In this document: piece by piece, positions 47,754 through 57,097 of the stretch
Numbering within the stretch: position 1 is the first letter of the stretch
Layout: every line of letters starts with the position of its first letter
Assembly: GCA_002869845.2 (NCBI GenBank)
Contig: NEWS02000002.1
Span: forward strand, 1 to 64,000
Direction: 5' to 3'
Source: Nitrospira sp. CG24B
Lineage (GTDB): Bacteria; Nitrospirota; Nitrospiria; Nitrospirales; Nitrospiraceae
DNA: 64,000 nucleotides
Position numbers and translations under genes: made by a program
The notes under the pieces: model-generated
Databases searched by the model: none
Seen by the model: only the letters and a program-made list of their open reading frames with translations
Told to the model about the DNA's origin: nothing

Positions 47754-49538
47754 GTGTATCAGTATGGCCTCATCGGAAACTGCCAAATTTCCGCGCTGAT
47801 CAGCGCACAAGGGTCTCTCGACTGGCTGTGCCTGCCGAGACCCGACAGCCCACCGATCTTCGGAAAAATCCTGGACCAGGAGGGTGGCCAGTTTTCCATC
47901 TCTGCGTCCGTCCCGTCCTCAGAAACAACCACAACACAGCAATACCTCCCGAACACCAACATATTAGTGACTACCGTCTCGTTACCCAACGGAGATGCGT
48001 TCCAGATTACTGATTTTTGCCCTCGCTTCCTGCAATATGGCCGCATCTATCGTCCAGCCGCCTTATTTCGGATCGTCGAACCGCTGAGCGGATCACCGTC
48101 GATTCGTGTCTGTTGCCAGCCGGTCTCTGGTTGGGAAAAAACGCCGGTTCGGTCTGTCCGCGGCAGCAGCCACCTTCGGTATGATATTCGAGGGGACTAC
48201 TTGCGATTGCTCACGAATATGCCGCTGACGTACCTCTGCGGGGAAACACCGGTCCTCCTGACGTCGAAGATGTACTTCGCACTGACGTGGGGACTCGGGA
48301 TTGAAGATGATCTAGTCAAAGTCAGCCACGAATTTCTCGATCAGACGACCAAGTACTGGCGAACCTGGGTCAAACAGTGCTCGATCCCTGTCATCTATCA
48401 GGAGGAGGTCATCCGCTCGGCCCTCGCACTGAAACTCCACTGTTATGAGGACACTGGAGCGATTCTCGCCGCGCCCACCACCAGCCTGCCCGAGGAACCA
48501 GGCGGTCCTCGAAACTGGGACTATCGCTACTGCTGGCTGCGCGATGCCCATTTCTCGCTTTCGGCGTTTCACAATCTCGGCCAGTTTGAAGAAATGGAAG
48601 GTTTCCTGAAGTTTCTCCTGAATGTCGGCTATGCCAGTGAGCAATCTCACGATCGCTTGGCGCCGGTGTATAAACTCAGTCAAGATCTGCCCCTTCCTGA
48701 AATTGAGCATGCCAACTGGCAAGGCTTTCTCGGAAGCCGACCCGTACGAAGCCATAACCAGGCAGCCGAACATATACAGAGCGACGTGTACGGAGAAATG
48801 ATACTCACGCTGGCTCCGATCTTCTTCGATAACCGGTTCATTGATTTGCGAACCAAAGATCATGAAGCGCTGGTCGCCAATTTGGTCCGCCTCTGTGAAC
48901 GAAGCATCTCTCAGCCGGATGCCGGACCATGGGAGATTCGTAATGGCTGGAAGGAACATTCGTTCACGAATCTCATGTGTTGGGCCGGACTAGACCGGGC
49001 CTACCGCATGCAGCGGGCTGGGTTTCTCCTTGATCTACCGACCAACCTAGACACGGCCCGCGCGCGAGCGGCAAATGCTTTATTGCAAGCCACCAAGGAC
49101 AAGGCCCTCCGGAATGGACCGACTGACGAGAGTTACGACGCCTCCTTAGCCCAATTGACCATTCTCGGATTTCCAGATCGAGAGGTGTGCGATACGACGA
49201 TCACGCAGATCAAGCAAGCCCTCGCCCTGCGCCAAGACGGAAAGGAAACGGGGTTTTTCTTCCGCTACCTCCGGCAGGACGATTTCGGTAAGCCTCAGTC
49301 GAGCTTTGTCATTTGCTCATTCTGGGTCGTTCAAGCGCTTGCCAAACTGGGCCGTCTCGCTGAGGCGAAGCAGATCATGAACCAGATTCTCACCGGAGCC
49401 AATGGCGTCGGGCTCTTTGCCGAGCATTTCGTGCCGGAAACTCGCCTCCAACTCGGAAACTTCCCACAAGCCTATTCCCACGTCGGCTTGATCAACGCTG
49501 CGTTCGCCGTCAGCCCGCCATGGAGCGATGTGCTGTAG
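47754..49538 (+). CDS. Glycoside hydrolase family 15 protein (glucoamylase/trehalase-like)
   Basis: YGLIGNCQISALISAQGSLDWLCLPRPDSPPIFGKILD, GGPRNWDYRYCWLRDAHFSL, GLFAEHFVPETRLQLGNFPQAYSHVGLINAA; GTG start. Confidence 0.92.
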   Translation: MYQYGLIGNCQISALISAQGSLDWLCLPRPDSPPIFGKILDQEGGQFSISASVPSSETTTTQQYLPNTNILVTTVSLPNGDAFQITDFCPRFLQYGRIYRPAALFRIVEPLSGSPSIRVCCQPVSGWEKTPVRSVRGSSHLRYDIRGDYLRLLTNMPLTYLCGETPVLLTSKMYFALTWGLGIEDDLVKVSHEFLDQTTKYWRTWVKQCSIPVIYQEEVIRSALALKLHCYEDTGAILAAPTTSLPEEPGGPRNWDYRYCWLRDAHFSLSAFHNLGQFEEMEGFLKFLLNVGYASEQSHDRLAPVYKLSQDLPLPEIEHANWQGFLGSRPVRSHNQAAEHIQSDVYGEMILTLAPIFFDNRFIDLRTKDHEALVANLVRLCERSISQPDAGPWEIRNGWKEHSFTNLMCWAGLDRAYRMQRAGFLLDLPTNLDTARARAANALLQATKDKALRNGPTDESYDASLAQLTILGFPDREVCDTTITQIKQALALRQDGKETGFFFRYLRQDDFGKPQSSFVICSFWVVQALAKLGRLAEAKQIMNQILTGANGVGLFAEHFVPETRLQLGNFPQAYSHVGLINAAFAVSPPWSDVL

Positions 49539-49711
49539 CAGTACAGTGAACGTATCCGCCCTCTTCCATTAGGTGCATTCCCGAAACAGACAGTTGAGTC
49601 TCTGCGATAAGTGCTGCCGTGAGAGGCTTATCATTCTCCTTTCAAGCCCATACAGCATAGAAGAGGTGTCGGGTCACCCCAAGGAAAGCATATTGGTGGG
49701 TTCAAAACTCT

Positions 49712-49747
49712 TTCCGGCGGCGTCCATGAAAGAATGAGCCGCCGGAA
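49712..49747 (-). terminator. Rho-independent-like terminator downstream of tmRNA
   Basis: Perfect 10-bp stem TTCCGGCGGC...GCCGCCGGAA followed on the minus strand by AGAGTTTTG. Confidence 0.6.
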
Positions 49748-49763
49748 CGCACAACGTGCGGTG

Positions 49764-50111
49764 TGGTGGAGGCGAGGGGAGTTGAACCCCTGTCCGAAGA
49801 TCGTCAGTGCACTGTATCTACATGTGTAGCCGACAATTTAAATTTCGCAGCCGTCCACGCCAGTCGGCAGGCTTAGAACAGCCGCTAGCCCAGAAAGTTC
49901 TCGTCCTCAGCCGCTGAGCACCGGCCTTGGACCAGCCCGCTGCATCGCGCTCTTCCACCCCCGCGGGCATCAGATGGAAGAACGTCGCAGTTAATTAAGC
50001 TGCGAGTGCCAGTTCTTGATTGGCAGTTGCGTTTTCTCGGACTTTTACGAGTTCCCGAGAGCTCGACATGCAACAGTGACCTCAGTATCCCCGTCGAAAC
50101 CGGTCGCCCCC
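49764..50111 (-). ncRNA. ssrA: tmRNA (transfer-messenger RNA)
   Basis: 5' GGGGGCGACCGGTTTCGACGGGGATACTGAGGTCACTGTTGC; tag ORF GCC AAT CAA GAA CTG GCA CTC GCA GCT TAA (ANQELALAA); 3' GGGGTTCAACTCCCCTCGCCTCCACCA; acceptor stem pairs. Confidence 0.96.
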
Positions 50112-50291
50112 TTTCTTGTATTTCGTGAAGCGTCACTCGTGAAGCGCGAAACACGAACGGACTTCTTGCGAGATACGCTTCACGAACGAATTGCCTCATA
50201 GATACCCATCATACCGCACCAGTCAATGGGAAGCCACCTGCCAACGGTTTCCCACTCATGGGTATTGTATCGAGGACGCCACCGCACCCTT

Positions 50292-51596
50292 CTATGTGTT
50301 CTCTACTTCATCCAGGCTCGGCCGTATGAGGTACGGGCCATAGGTACACGCAAAGAGTAGATAGGCCCCACTCCAACAGAGCGCAGACAGGCCAAGTAGC
50401 GCATAGGTGAGAGCCGTAGGAATATCGACGTTGGGAGCAAAGATTCGCAGGAGCGCCCCGACGTTGATCAGCACATACATCGACACAGTAAACCCGTCAG
50501 CATGCCGCGGTCGTCCCGTGTGGCCGAGACTCGCGCGAGTCATCACCGCGAGCGTCATCGCGCCCATCGCGCCAGTGGTGAGGAGATGAACCGCGTTTTC
50601 AGGAGAGAAGCCAACCCCTAGAATCGATGCCCCAAGGGCGATGAGAAACAGCGCCACCCACCCATACCCGATGTGCAGAATCAGCACGAGTGGTTCTTTC
50701 CAGGTCCTCCACCCTCCCCAACGGAAAAGACGTACCACGCTCGCCACCCCAGCCACGAAAAGCACGGTCCCTGTCCACATACTTTCTGGACCAATGATCC
50801 AGCTGATGACGCTCACTAACACAAGAATGATTGCGCCTCCATCAGTCTGAGAAAATACCTCAGGCAGTCTGGATACGTTCCGGTCAGCCAGGTACTCACG
50901 CGTAAAGGTGGAAGCGAGACGTCCTCCGATGATCGTCAATAACATCGTCATGACGGAGAGCGCCAGCCGTTCGGGAAGGTCTGTCGGCATGCCACGCAAC
51001 GCAGCCACATGAAAGAGAATATTGGCGCCGGCAAAAAAACTGACCAGCACACCAATCGGTGCGCGATCCCAGCTGCGAGCAACGACAATCTCCCGCCAGA
51101 CATAGGTGGCCAAGAGAACCAAAAACGCTCCATCCACGACGGCAGCTGGCGTCGCTCCAGCCCATGGCAAAGCCATCAGGAGCCGTCCACCTAGCCACAA
51201 TAGGAATAGTAATAGGAGCGGCACCCCCCTCAGCGGCATCCGATCTGTCCAATTAGGCATGGCCGTCAATAAGAATCCGGCAATCAAGGCAGGCAGATAC
51301 CCGAAGAGCATCTCATGGACGTGCCACTCACGGGGGGAATACAAAAAGACCGCTTGAGTCTTCCCTGTGAACAAGGCGACCCAGATAAGGACGGATAGTG
51401 CAGCAAACAGCGCAGCACCCAGGAAGAACGGGCGAAACCCATACGATAAGAACGCCGGGCCTTCGTAGGGAGGAAACGTCGGTTCGTCATCCTCTTGCTG
51501 CACGGTTGCAGCTGACTGGCCAGCCATCTGAATCTCGTTCGATGCCATAGAACTTGATTGTGTGGTCTGGGCCAGAGGCCTGTCAACGGAGGGCAA
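50292..51596 (-). CDS. nnrS: NnrS family protein (multi-TM heme/copper protein family)
   Basis: FLSYGFRPFFLGAALFA...PREWHVHEMLFGYLPALIAGFLLTAMPNWT...GAMGAMTLAVMTRASLGHTGRP. Confidence 0.92.
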   Translation of the reverse strand: MPSVDRPLAQTTQSSSMASNEIQMAGQSAATVQQEDDEPTFPPYEGPAFLSYGFRPFFLGAALFAALSVLIWVALFTGKTQAVFLYSPREWHVHEMLFGYLPALIAGFLLTAMPNWTDRMPLRGVPLLLLFLLWLGGRLLMALPWAGATPAAVVDGAFLVLLATYVWREIVVARSWDRAPIGVLVSFFAGANILFHVAALRGMPTDLPERLALSVMTMLLTIIGGRLASTFTREYLADRNVSRLPEVFSQTDGGAIILVLVSVISWIIGPESMWTGTVLFVAGVASVVRLFRWGGWRTWKEPLVLILHIGYGWVALFLIALGASILGVGFSPENAVHLLTTGAMGAMTLAVMTRASLGHTGRPRHADGFTVSMYVLINVGALLRIFAPNVDIPTALTYALLGLSALCWSGAYLLFACTYGPYLIRPSLDEVENT

Positions 51597-51621
51597 GAGT
51601 TCTATGGGCGGGACGTCGGTC

Positions 51622-53094
51622 TCATCCTAGGCGGTTCAGAAACCGTTTGGAGGCGGGATAGGTGCCCCAGAGCAGTTCGAGTGTGATGGATGTCAACAAC
51701 GCCGTGAGTTGTGTGGATTGCTCTTCCGTTTTGGCTGCGAGACCTTGCCCCCGTAAGCGGGCCCACACGTCGTGCAAAGTGGTGTGGTGCTTCGAAACCA
51801 GGATTTTCACGTTCTCGATCCAGAACCTGGGATCTTCGGGATCCGCAACATACTGTCCTTGGCCTCGGCCGAAATGAGCGATGGCCAGATACCGGATGAT
51901 GACGTCTTGAACCAGCAAATCCAGATACTCATCCGACCACGTCACCGGGGTCGGGGTACTCCCTGCCCGCCGCTCCGCCCAGGCTTCCCCTCCGAGAAAT
52001 CCAAGCACACCTCCCACCACTGCCCCGGCGATCGTGAACAGGCCCATACTGACCCCACCCGTCGCCGCATCAAGGTGGAGCCCGGCATAGGCCCCGCTGG
52101 TCAAGGCTCCACCGATCCCGCCGATGGCGGTCCCACTGAGGGTCGCCTCGCCCTTGCCCTGCGAGCCTCGTTGTACTTCGACATGATCCATCCTAGCCTG
52201 GATCACGCCGATCGCATTCCCTTCCAGGCCATGCAGGGCAATGACCGCTTTCGTCGTCGTCCCAACCTCGTTCACCAAGTCCTTTAAGAGCCCATCGACG
52301 GCCTGTTGTTTCTGCGCCTCCATCGACGAGCCGTCGCCCTTGGTCATCACCCGCGACTTCGCGGCGCGTGACACCAGCATGGCCCACTGCTCCATCGCCG
52401 CATGGAAGACGGTCAGATTCGTGGTTTGCCAGACGGTGAACAATCGATTCATGAGCTGGCGATCGTGAGAAGGGAGCAGCGATTGAATGGTCTCGAACAG
52501 AATACCTTCCTGGACCCAACAGCGGCTGAATGCATCAAGGCTGTGCACCCCCCTGACGAAGCCATATCGAGCGAAGTAATCCTTCCAGGGCTGTTCAAGA
52601 CGCTGCTGTTCTGCACGGTCCTTGGGGGGGCCGGTTTGGTTCAGCAGAACGATGACGGGCTTCCCGATCCATTCCAGCAGTTGCAGTTCCGGCGCGATGT
52701 ATCCGGCCATGCTCGGCTCTTCGGTCGCATTCACCAGGTAGAGGACGACGTCTGCCTCTTGCTGGACGTTCAACACCGCCTGTTGGGCACACCATGAAGG
52801 CCGGTCACGAAATCGATCCCACACTTCCGTCACAATCCGTACGATCGGATTCTTGGCCCCCTGCAACCGAGAGAGAATCTTTTGACAATTGGGAAAGCCG
52901 GGCGTATCCCAGAGCTGGAGAGACTCCCCTACGTCCGTTTCCAGCACCGTGTACTTTTGATTTTCGAGCGTGACATGAGCCCGATCGGCGACGAGGCCGA
53001 TATCCTTCCGGAGCAGCGTTCTAGCCAGCGTGGTCTTTCCGATATTCGTATGAGAAATCAAGGAGAGGGCGATCTGCGATTTCTCGACGCTCAT
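51622..53094 (-). CDS. GTPase with DUF3482-like C-terminal region
   Basis: P-loop SHTNIGKTTLARTLL, LWDTPGF, VIVLLNQTG; C-terminal Gly-rich membrane-like segment GTAIGGIGGALTSGAYAGLHLD...GAVVGGVLGFLGG. Confidence 0.8.
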   Translation of the reverse strand: MSVEKSQIALSLISHTNIGKTTLARTLLRKDIGLVADRAHVTLENQKYTVLETDVGESLQLWDTPGFPNCQKILSRLQGAKNPIVRIVTEVWDRFRDRPSWCAQQAVLNVQQEADVVLYLVNATEEPSMAGYIAPELQLLEWIGKPVIVLLNQTGPPKDRAEQQRLEQPWKDYFARYGFVRGVHSLDAFSRCWVQEGILFETIQSLLPSHDRQLMNRLFTVWQTTNLTVFHAAMEQWAMLVSRAAKSRVMTKGDGSSMEAQKQQAVDGLLKDLVNEVGTTTKAVIALHGLEGNAIGVIQARMDHVEVQRGSQGKGEATLSGTAIGGIGGALTSGAYAGLHLDAATGGVSMGLFTIAGAVVGGVLGFLGGEAWAERRAGSTPTPVTWSDEYLDLLVQDVIIRYLAIAHFGRGQGQYVADPEDPRFWIENVKILVSKHHTTLHDVWARLRGQGLAAKTEEQSTQLTALLTSITLELLWGTYPASKRFLNRLG

Positions 53095-54587
53095 TGTGCT
53101 CCCCGAAAATCACCGGGCCACAAACAGTCGGACAAGGTTTGGAGTTCACCATCCGTGGGTCCAGACGGGTCTCGGTATAGCAAGGCTTGGAGTCCACACG
53201 CTTTCACCAGCGTCGCCCAGGCCTGACAGCGTTCCTTCAGGCGCTTCCCATGGTCGATCTGAGCATAGGCCTCGCAATCCAGTAAGACCAGCAGCATGTT
53301 CGGTCGCCCCCTGCTGCGGATCGTAGCTTTCAACTCCTCCAAAAATTCGCTGTGTGTTTCTTCCGGAGCCTGGGCCACATTGAACATGACCACGGCACAC
53401 AGGTCTCGATCCTGGTCGTCTGGAAGGTGTGGAGGGCGATCGCCATATTGGACCGAGCCTCCGATATGGATGTTCGCCAGAACGCCGAAGGCATCGCTGA
53501 GAAATGTCATCAGTCGATCGTCACCCTCCTTCACGCGATGACTATAGGCCAGCACCTCTACGAACACCCCCTTCCCACGATAGGGCTTCAGCAGACGCCG
53601 AAAATAGGGTTCGTTGCTCGGCAGGTGCACATCGGCGACCAGGTGATTCTTGCGCAACCACGCCGTCACGGCTAACAGCGTTCGCGGGAGGACAATGAAC
53701 AACACTGTCGTCATCGCCCAGAAATGAATCCAGATCGCTGCATTGGCCCTGGCTATACCTCGCAGCTCAACGATGGCTTCCACGCCGGGCATTGGAACCC
53801 TCAGGAGCCAACTCGCCGGTGCGAATAAGAAGGAGAGGAACATGTGGACTCCCTCGGCCTCCATGAAGGTGCTGTCCCATCCGGCCTTGTACAGAAAACT
53901 GAAGCCGCGCAGATAGAGCCCCGCGATCACGCCGATCGCCAGCGCAGCCGCAGCCGCATGGAGCAGGCTGCGGGCATGGGTAATCAATAGGTCGCGACTG
54001 CTCTGGAGTAGGTGTGCGGCATAGGACGCAAGCGATGCTGCGATCCATTGTACTTCGTCGGGACTCTGCGCACGATCAGACCGAAGTCTGCTGAGCCGTC
54101 CCTTCACGACCAGTCCCAAGAGCCATTCCACCAACCCCAGCAAGCCAGCCTGCGACCGATCTCGTGACGGTTGGGGGACGCCCACGTTGTAGAGCAAGCT
54201 GATATAGGCCACCACATTCCAGAGTAGGAGCGTGAGAAGAGGAAAATTCAGGAGGTTAATGTGGCCAGTTGGTCCGATAGGGTCGGCGAGGAAGCCTCCC
54301 ACCAGAGCACAGCCGATCAGCAGCGTGACCGGAATCTTGATCCGTAGAGCGGCGAAAGCTGAGTTGAACACAGGATGTTTCTGCGTCAGTCGATCGACAA
54401 TGTGCTCGGCCCGTTCAATAACCCGAGCTTCACCAGCCCGCATTGGATCTTCTGCGGCCGTGCAATCTCTCGGATCGGTTCCATGGCGAGGCGGCTCCCG
54501 CTCGTACCGCAAGATAAACTTGTGGTCCGGGTCATGTTCTTCGCAGGCCTGAACAAGGAGCACCTTGGCAAGTTGGGCAGGCGTCAT
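53091..54587 (-). CDS. DUF2868-like membrane protein
   Basis: Multi-TM protein upstream of, and overlapping by 4 nt, the DUF3482-type GTPase; AGLYLRGFSFLYKAGWDSTFM region. Confidence 0.75.
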   Translation of the reverse strand: MTPAQLAKVLLVQACEEHDPDHKFILRYEREPPRHGTDPRDCTAAEDPMRAGEARVIERAEHIVDRLTQKHPVFNSAFAALRIKIPVTLLIGCALVGGFLADPIGPTGHINLLNFPLLTLLLWNVVAYISLLYNVGVPQPSRDRSQAGLLGLVEWLLGLVVKGRLSRLRSDRAQSPDEVQWIAASLASYAAHLLQSSRDLLITHARSLLHAAAAALAIGVIAGLYLRGFSFLYKAGWDSTFMEAEGVHMFLSFLFAPASWLLRVPMPGVEAIVELRGIARANAAIWIHFWAMTTVLFIVLPRTLLAVTAWLRKNHLVADVHLPSNEPYFRRLLKPYRGKGVFVEVLAYSHRVKEGDDRLMTFLSDAFGVLANIHIGGSVQYGDRPPHLPDDQDRDLCAVVMFNVAQAPEETHSEFLEELKATIRSRGRPNMLLVLLDCEAYAQIDHGKRLKERCQAWATLVKACGLQALLYRDPSGPTDGELQTLSDCLWPGDFRGAQ

Positions 54588-54966
54588 CGATGGTCAGCTA
54601 CATACTCGCGGTTCACAGTAGATGGTCCCCTCCGTACCACGATTCGGCGCATTATCAGGGCCTTGAGCGATTCCGTCAATGGCGTGTTCAAGGCTCTTTC
54701 ATTCCGTATCATGCAAGCTGGGGTCTTTATTCCTAGACCTGTATCGTTTTGTCTCATCGGGCGTATCACTCTAGATACGTCCGGCACTGAATCCATGCGG
54801 CAGTAGCTAGCGATGGGACCTCAGGAGGCAGCCTAATTCGCACCTCTCAATCATCTTCCGCGGCATAACAGAACACCGCCCTCCTTGGCATCACCATTGC
54901 TTATAGAAACCAGTACATCACGAGGACGAGCAGAGCTGCTCGACTGAATACCAAGGAGGGACTCCC

Positions 54967-55188
54967 ATGAAATGCGCGAGATGCAGCGGGTTACTGGTTG
55001 AGGATCACTTACTGGATATGCAGGAAAGTTATGTGCCGATGTGGATGCGGGGGCTGCGCTGCGTAGCCTGCGGCAATATCGAGGATCCCCTCATCCATTA
55101 TAATCGGATGATGCACGAGGCTCGAAGAATCAGAAGGCGCGCGGCGCGTGTGGTGCAACCAGTGCTTCGACCGGCAGTGGCAGCATAA
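54967..55188 (+). CDS. Small zinc-ribbon-like protein
   Basis: MKCARCSGLLVEDHLLDMQESYVPMWMRGLRCVACGNIEDPLI...; two CxxC motifs; AAGGAGGGA RBS upstream. Confidence 0.75.
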   Translation: MKCARCSGLLVEDHLLDMQESYVPMWMRGLRCVACGNIEDPLIHYNRMMHEARRIRRRAARVVQPVLRPAVAA

Positions 55189-55506
55189 TAAGCAGGTAGT
55201 GCGGCAAGCACCACACAGATCGAAAAGCGGGATGTGCCTCTTATCTTTGAGGGGTGTCTTCCTCTTATACGCGTGGAAGCTCCACCCCGTAGATTCTGTT
55301 ACCACTCAGTGGGAGTGGTGGGTCTTGCGGCAGTGCTGCTCTGGCATACGTACATTTTGCAAATAGCGATATGCTGCATTTTCTGCTAGCGTGCGCTCGT
55401 CAGTTTGGATGAGCCTCTGGCCCAGATCATGCTTAGCCCAGAGACTCAGGCTCAGAGTGGCAGCTGAGCCCACTGCTTCTCACATTCATTTCTAGGAGGG
55501 TCCTTC

Positions 55507-56991
55507 ATGGAGAAAACACAGTTTCGGTCGCTTGCCGTAGCGGCGGTACTTTCCCTTTGTACGATGGGGATGGTTCCTCAGGCTCAGGCCGCGGAGACTA
55601 TTGTGGTCACGTGGAATGAGGCAACTCTCCAAGCCATTCGCGATACACATCCAGGGCCGCCGATCGTGGCCCGGATGCTGGCCATCACCCACACCTGCAT
55701 GTACGATGCATGGGCTGCCTATGACTCAGTCGCAGTGGGAACACGTCTTGGCGGGACCCTGCGCCAACCGATGGCCGAACGAACGCTGCCGAACAAGAAG
55801 AAAGCGATGAGTTTTGCGGCCTATCGAGCATTGGTTGATCTCTTTCCGACTGAACAGGCCAAGTTTAATGCTGTGATGACGCAACTCGGATACGACCCCA
55901 CAGATACCTCGACCAATCCAGGCACCGCAGCAGGAGTCGGAAATGCGGCATGCCAAGCGGTCTTGGACTATCGCCACCAGGACGGTTCCAATCAATTGGG
56001 CGATCTCCATACAGGGCCCTACTCCGACTACACCAACTATGCGCCAGTCATCGGCGATCCGAACCACTGGCAGCCCCTCACGATAAACGGAGTGACTCAA
56101 AAGTTCATCGCCCCACACTGGACCAACGTGTTCCCCTTTGCCCTCGCACATCCAGACCAGTTCTCGCCCAAAGAGCCGAATTTTTTCCCTCGGGATGCGG
56201 CACAGTATCTGAAACAGGCCAAGCAGATTCTGGACTATAGCGCGAACCTGACTGATCGGCAGAAGGTCATTGCAGAATATTGGGCGGATGGCCCGAGTTC
56301 CGAATTGCCACCCGGCCACTGGGCACTGTTTGCGGAGTTTGTGTCAGCGCGCGATCACCACACCATCGATCAAGACACGAAGATGTTCTTTGCCATGACC
56401 AATGCGGTGTTGGACGCCAGTATCTCGTCATGGCATTTCAAACGCTTCTATGACTACATCCGGCCGGTCAGTGCCATTCACTTTCTGTTTACAGGACAAC
56501 AAGTGCGGGCCTGGGCCGGCCCTTTTCTAGGGACCCAGTTGATTGATGGGGCAAAGTGGCAACCGTATCAGGCGGTATCCGTTGTCACACCGCCCTTCGC
56601 AGAGTATGTCTCGGGTCATAGCATTTTTAGCGGCTCAGCAGCGAGAGTCCTCAAGCTCTTCACGGGAAGCGATCGATTCGGTCACTCGGTCACCATCCCA
56701 GCGGGTCAATCGGTCGTAGAACCAGGCCTCGTGCCTGCATCCGACCTCACCTTACGCTGGAGAACATTCAGTGACGCAGCCGATGAAGCTGGAATCTCCC
56801 GCCGGTTCGGCGGCATCCACTTCGTTGACGGCGATATCCAGTCCCGCAAGATGGGAAAAAAGATCGGCAAGCAGGCCTGGCGGAAGGCTCTCACGTATTT
56901 CCATGGCACGGCAGGAACGCCGCTGGACGACAGCAGACATGGCTATGTTGAGGATGAGGAGGACCGCAATGATCGGGATGACAGGGACTAG
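55507..56991 (+). CDS. Vanadium-dependent haloperoxidase / PAP2-like secreted protein
   Basis: Signal peptide; KRFYDYIRPVSAI, EYVSGHSIFSGSAARVL, RRFGGIHFVDGD correspond to the vanadate/phosphate-binding motifs; AGGAGG RBS. Confidence 0.85.
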   Translation: MEKTQFRSLAVAAVLSLCTMGMVPQAQAAETIVVTWNEATLQAIRDTHPGPPIVARMLAITHTCMYDAWAAYDSVAVGTRLGGTLRQPMAERTLPNKKKAMSFAAYRALVDLFPTEQAKFNAVMTQLGYDPTDTSTNPGTAAGVGNAACQAVLDYRHQDGSNQLGDLHTGPYSDYTNYAPVIGDPNHWQPLTINGVTQKFIAPHWTNVFPFALAHPDQFSPKEPNFFPRDAAQYLKQAKQILDYSANLTDRQKVIAEYWADGPSSELPPGHWALFAEFVSARDHHTIDQDTKMFFAMTNAVLDASISSWHFKRFYDYIRPVSAIHFLFTGQQVRAWAGPFLGTQLIDGAKWQPYQAVSVVTPPFAEYVSGHSIFSGSAARVLKLFTGSDRFGHSVTIPAGQSVVEPGLVPASDLTLRWRTFSDAADEAGISRRFGGIHFVDGDIQSRKMGKKIGKQAWRKALTYFHGTAGTPLDDSRHGYVEDEEDRNDRDDRD

Positions 56992-57097
56992 GAGTTCCAG
57001 CAGATAGGGTCTCTTGGGGAGGTAGGGCTCTCCCTACCTCCCCACCTCAGGCGGAGTTCGCAGAGGATCAGATGGACAGCGCGCGCGCTTCAGAAGA

